From an uncultured Planctomycetaceae bacterium (lineage in GTDB: Bacteria; Planctomycetota; Planctomycetia; Pirellulales; Thermoguttaceae), in assembly GCA_947307005.1 (NCBI GenBank), contig CAMZHY010000187.1, positions 1 to 7,062 on the forward strand: 7,062 nucleotides of DNA, read 5' to 3'. The position numbers and the translations under genes were made by a program. The notes beneath the pieces are model-generated. The model searched no databases and was not told the origin of the DNA. It worked only from the letters and a program-made list of their open reading frames with translations. The stretch's first letter is position 1; every line of letters starts with the position of its first letter. Shown piece after piece: positions 6,399 to 7,062 of the stretch.

Positions 6399-6467
6399 TT
6401 GACCGAACGTCGATTAATTGACGTCGTCAAAAGCGTTTGACGTATTGTAACATGAGAAGCTTTTGAC
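6399..6467. promoter_or_regulatory. Cluster of TTGAC boxes upstream of the sigma-like gene
   Basis: Five TTGAC half-sites lie in 69 bases: forward at 6399, 6418, 6437 and 6463, and reverse (GTCAA) at 6426. The first three forward copies are exactly 19 bases apart. They form nested inverted repeats: TTGACG-T-CGTCAA (6418-6430), GTCAAA-N4-TTTGAC (6426-6441) and GTCAAAAGC/GCTTTTGAC (6426-6434 with 6459-6467). They overlap the candidate promoter, as an operator would. Confidence 0.45.
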
Positions 6468-6472
6468 TGAAA
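6444..6472 (-). promoter_or_regulatory. Candidate promoter of the sigma-like / membrane-TPR operon
   Basis: On the minus strand a -10-like TACAAT (6449-6444), preceded by TGT, lies 17 bases after a weak -35-like TTTCAG (6472-6467). This predicts a start near 6437 and a leader of about 75 bases to the ATG at 6360. The -35 match is only four of six bases, so another sigma factor, possibly the encoded one, may be used instead. Confidence 0.4.
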
Positions 6473-6490
6473 GAGAACTCGAAAGTTTTT

Positions 6491-6555
6491 AGGCGCGGAC
6501 GAATTGTCGCGCGCCTTGGAGAATAGTCGAACCGCCGAACGACGAAAGGCGCGCG
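6491..6555 (-). other. Overlapping, mutually exclusive inverted repeats
   Basis: The segment CGCGCGCCTT (6508-6517) is perfectly complementary to AAGGCGCGCG (6546-6555). Its part CGCGCCT also pairs with AGGCGCG at 6491-6497, where the stem can extend through GAC/GTC around a GAATT loop. The middle arm can therefore form only one of two hairpins at a time. No U-run follows on either strand. The segment lies upstream of the predicted promoter, so it would be transcribed only if transcription starts further right. Confidence 0.45.
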
Positions 6556-6655
6556 GCGACGTTAAGACCGAGAAGAAAGAGTTTGCCGCGAATCGACGGG
6601 CGTTTTTTCCTTTTATTGGCGGCGTCTGCCGAAAACATCGCGTATGTTGGACGTC

Positions 6656-6705
6656 ATAAAAGAGCGCGTCCTCGGCGAAACAGGAAACATTCGCCGAGGA
6701 CGCGC
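6656..6705 (-). terminator. Strong hairpin terminator after the right-hand gene
   Basis: A perfect 16-bp GC-rich stem (6664-6679 with 6690-6705; GCGCGTCCTCGGCGAA / TTCGCCGAGGACGCGC) has a 10-base loop. On the minus strand it is followed by TCTTTTA, a short U-rich tail. It starts about 32 bases past the stop of the right-hand gene, the normal place for an intrinsic terminator. The short U-run makes its efficiency uncertain. On the plus strand GTCTTTGATTT follows, so it might work both ways. Confidence 0.75.
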
Positions 6706-6736
6706 GTCTTTGATTTCGGGTGCGAAAAGATTCCGA

Positions 6737-7062
6737 TTAGTTCCGAGGAATGAGCGGAGTCGGTTTTGGGGAGCCGACTTCGTTTAGGAAATACTGCTCG
6801 GGGCTGTAGACGCGGTAGAGTTGGAACGCGGCCGTGTCAAAGTCGCGCTTCCAGCGTCCGAGTTCGGTTCGCCCCCGAACAACGCGATCGCCGAGCTTGA
6901 CGTCGACCGAATCGAGATTGGAGAAGACGGAAACGTACTTCTTGTCGTCGCTTAGAATCCAGACGGTCGTTCCGAGTTTCGAGAGAACGCCTCCCTTGCC
7001 GTACGGCTTCGGATCCTTGGCGCCCTTCGCGACGTTGTAGACTTCGTAAGTCGAGCTGCTTT
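6737..7062 (-). CDS. C-terminal fragment of an unrecognised protein with a possible degenerate LytM/M23-like domain
   Basis: 107 residues and a TAA stop are visible; the start lies beyond the right edge. The reading frame is open throughout, with codon use like its neighbours. Residues 24-69 (GGVLSKLGTTVWILSDDKKY, VSVFSNLDSVDVKLGDRVVRG) have the pattern of the M23/LytM core, where a Y-A-H-L motif is followed by 'SV-VK-GD-V--G'. Here the catalytic His position reads FSNL. A later stretch (AAFQLYRVYSPEQYFLNE, 78-94) sits where M23 enzymes have HLHFE and also lacks both histidines. If the reading is right, it is a non-catalytic LytM-type domain, perhaps an envelope scaffold or a regulator of peptidoglycan hydrolases. 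A biotinyl-lipoyl-like hairpin would give a similar 'VK-GD-V--G' signature. The coding call is solid; the domain call is tentative. Confidence 0.7.
   Translation of the reverse strand, partial: SSSTYEVYNVAKGAKDPKPYGKGGVLSKLGTTVWILSDDKKYVSVFSNLDSVDVKLGDRVVRGRTELGRWKRDFDTAAFQLYRVYSPEQYFLNEVGSPKPTPLIPRN

Overview
The window looks like a stretch of moderate-GC bacterial chromosome. All five supported genes lie on the minus strand, so transcription runs right to left. The zinc-ribbon/TPR protein, the large divergent ECF-type sigma factor paired with a membrane-anchored TPR protein, and long intergenic gaps suggest a Planctomycetota/PVC-type bacterium. This is an inference from gene style; no rRNA or other marker gene is present. 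No tRNA, rRNA, CRISPR array, transposase or phage gene was seen.

Layout from right to left, in transcription order. (1) 7062-6737: C-terminal end of a protein with a possible degenerate LytM/M23-like domain, followed by a strong GC-rich hairpin (6664-6705) that probably ends its transcript. (2) 6736-6361: a 376-base gap with overlapping inverted repeats, a cluster of TTGAC boxes and a candidate promoter. (3) 6360-5155: a 401-residue divergent sigma-70/ECF-like protein. (4) A run of 12 G (C on the coding strand) just after its stop, then 5068-4043: a 341-residue single-pass membrane protein with an anti-sigma-like N-terminus and an extracytoplasmic TPR-like C-terminus. A textbook intrinsic terminator for this pair lies about 200 bases further on (3815-3845). 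(5) 3325-1199: a proton-coupled oligopeptide transporter (POT/PTR2) with a ~200-residue acidic, helical insertion between TM7 and TM8. (6) A ~600-base gap, then 596-1: the N-terminal part of a zinc-ribbon/TPR protein that runs off the left edge.

The leaders of genes 5 and 6 share a diverged ~137-base repeat (704-840 and 3496-3632, about 80% identical by eye) in the same orientation relative to the downstream gene.

The most system-like part is the sigma-like / membrane TPR pair. I read it as a cell-surface signalling unit: the membrane protein would hold the sigma-like protein at the membrane and respond through its outer domain. The repeat boxes upstream could serve autoregulation. The transporter and the left TPR gene are separate transcription units, tied together only by the shared leader repeat.
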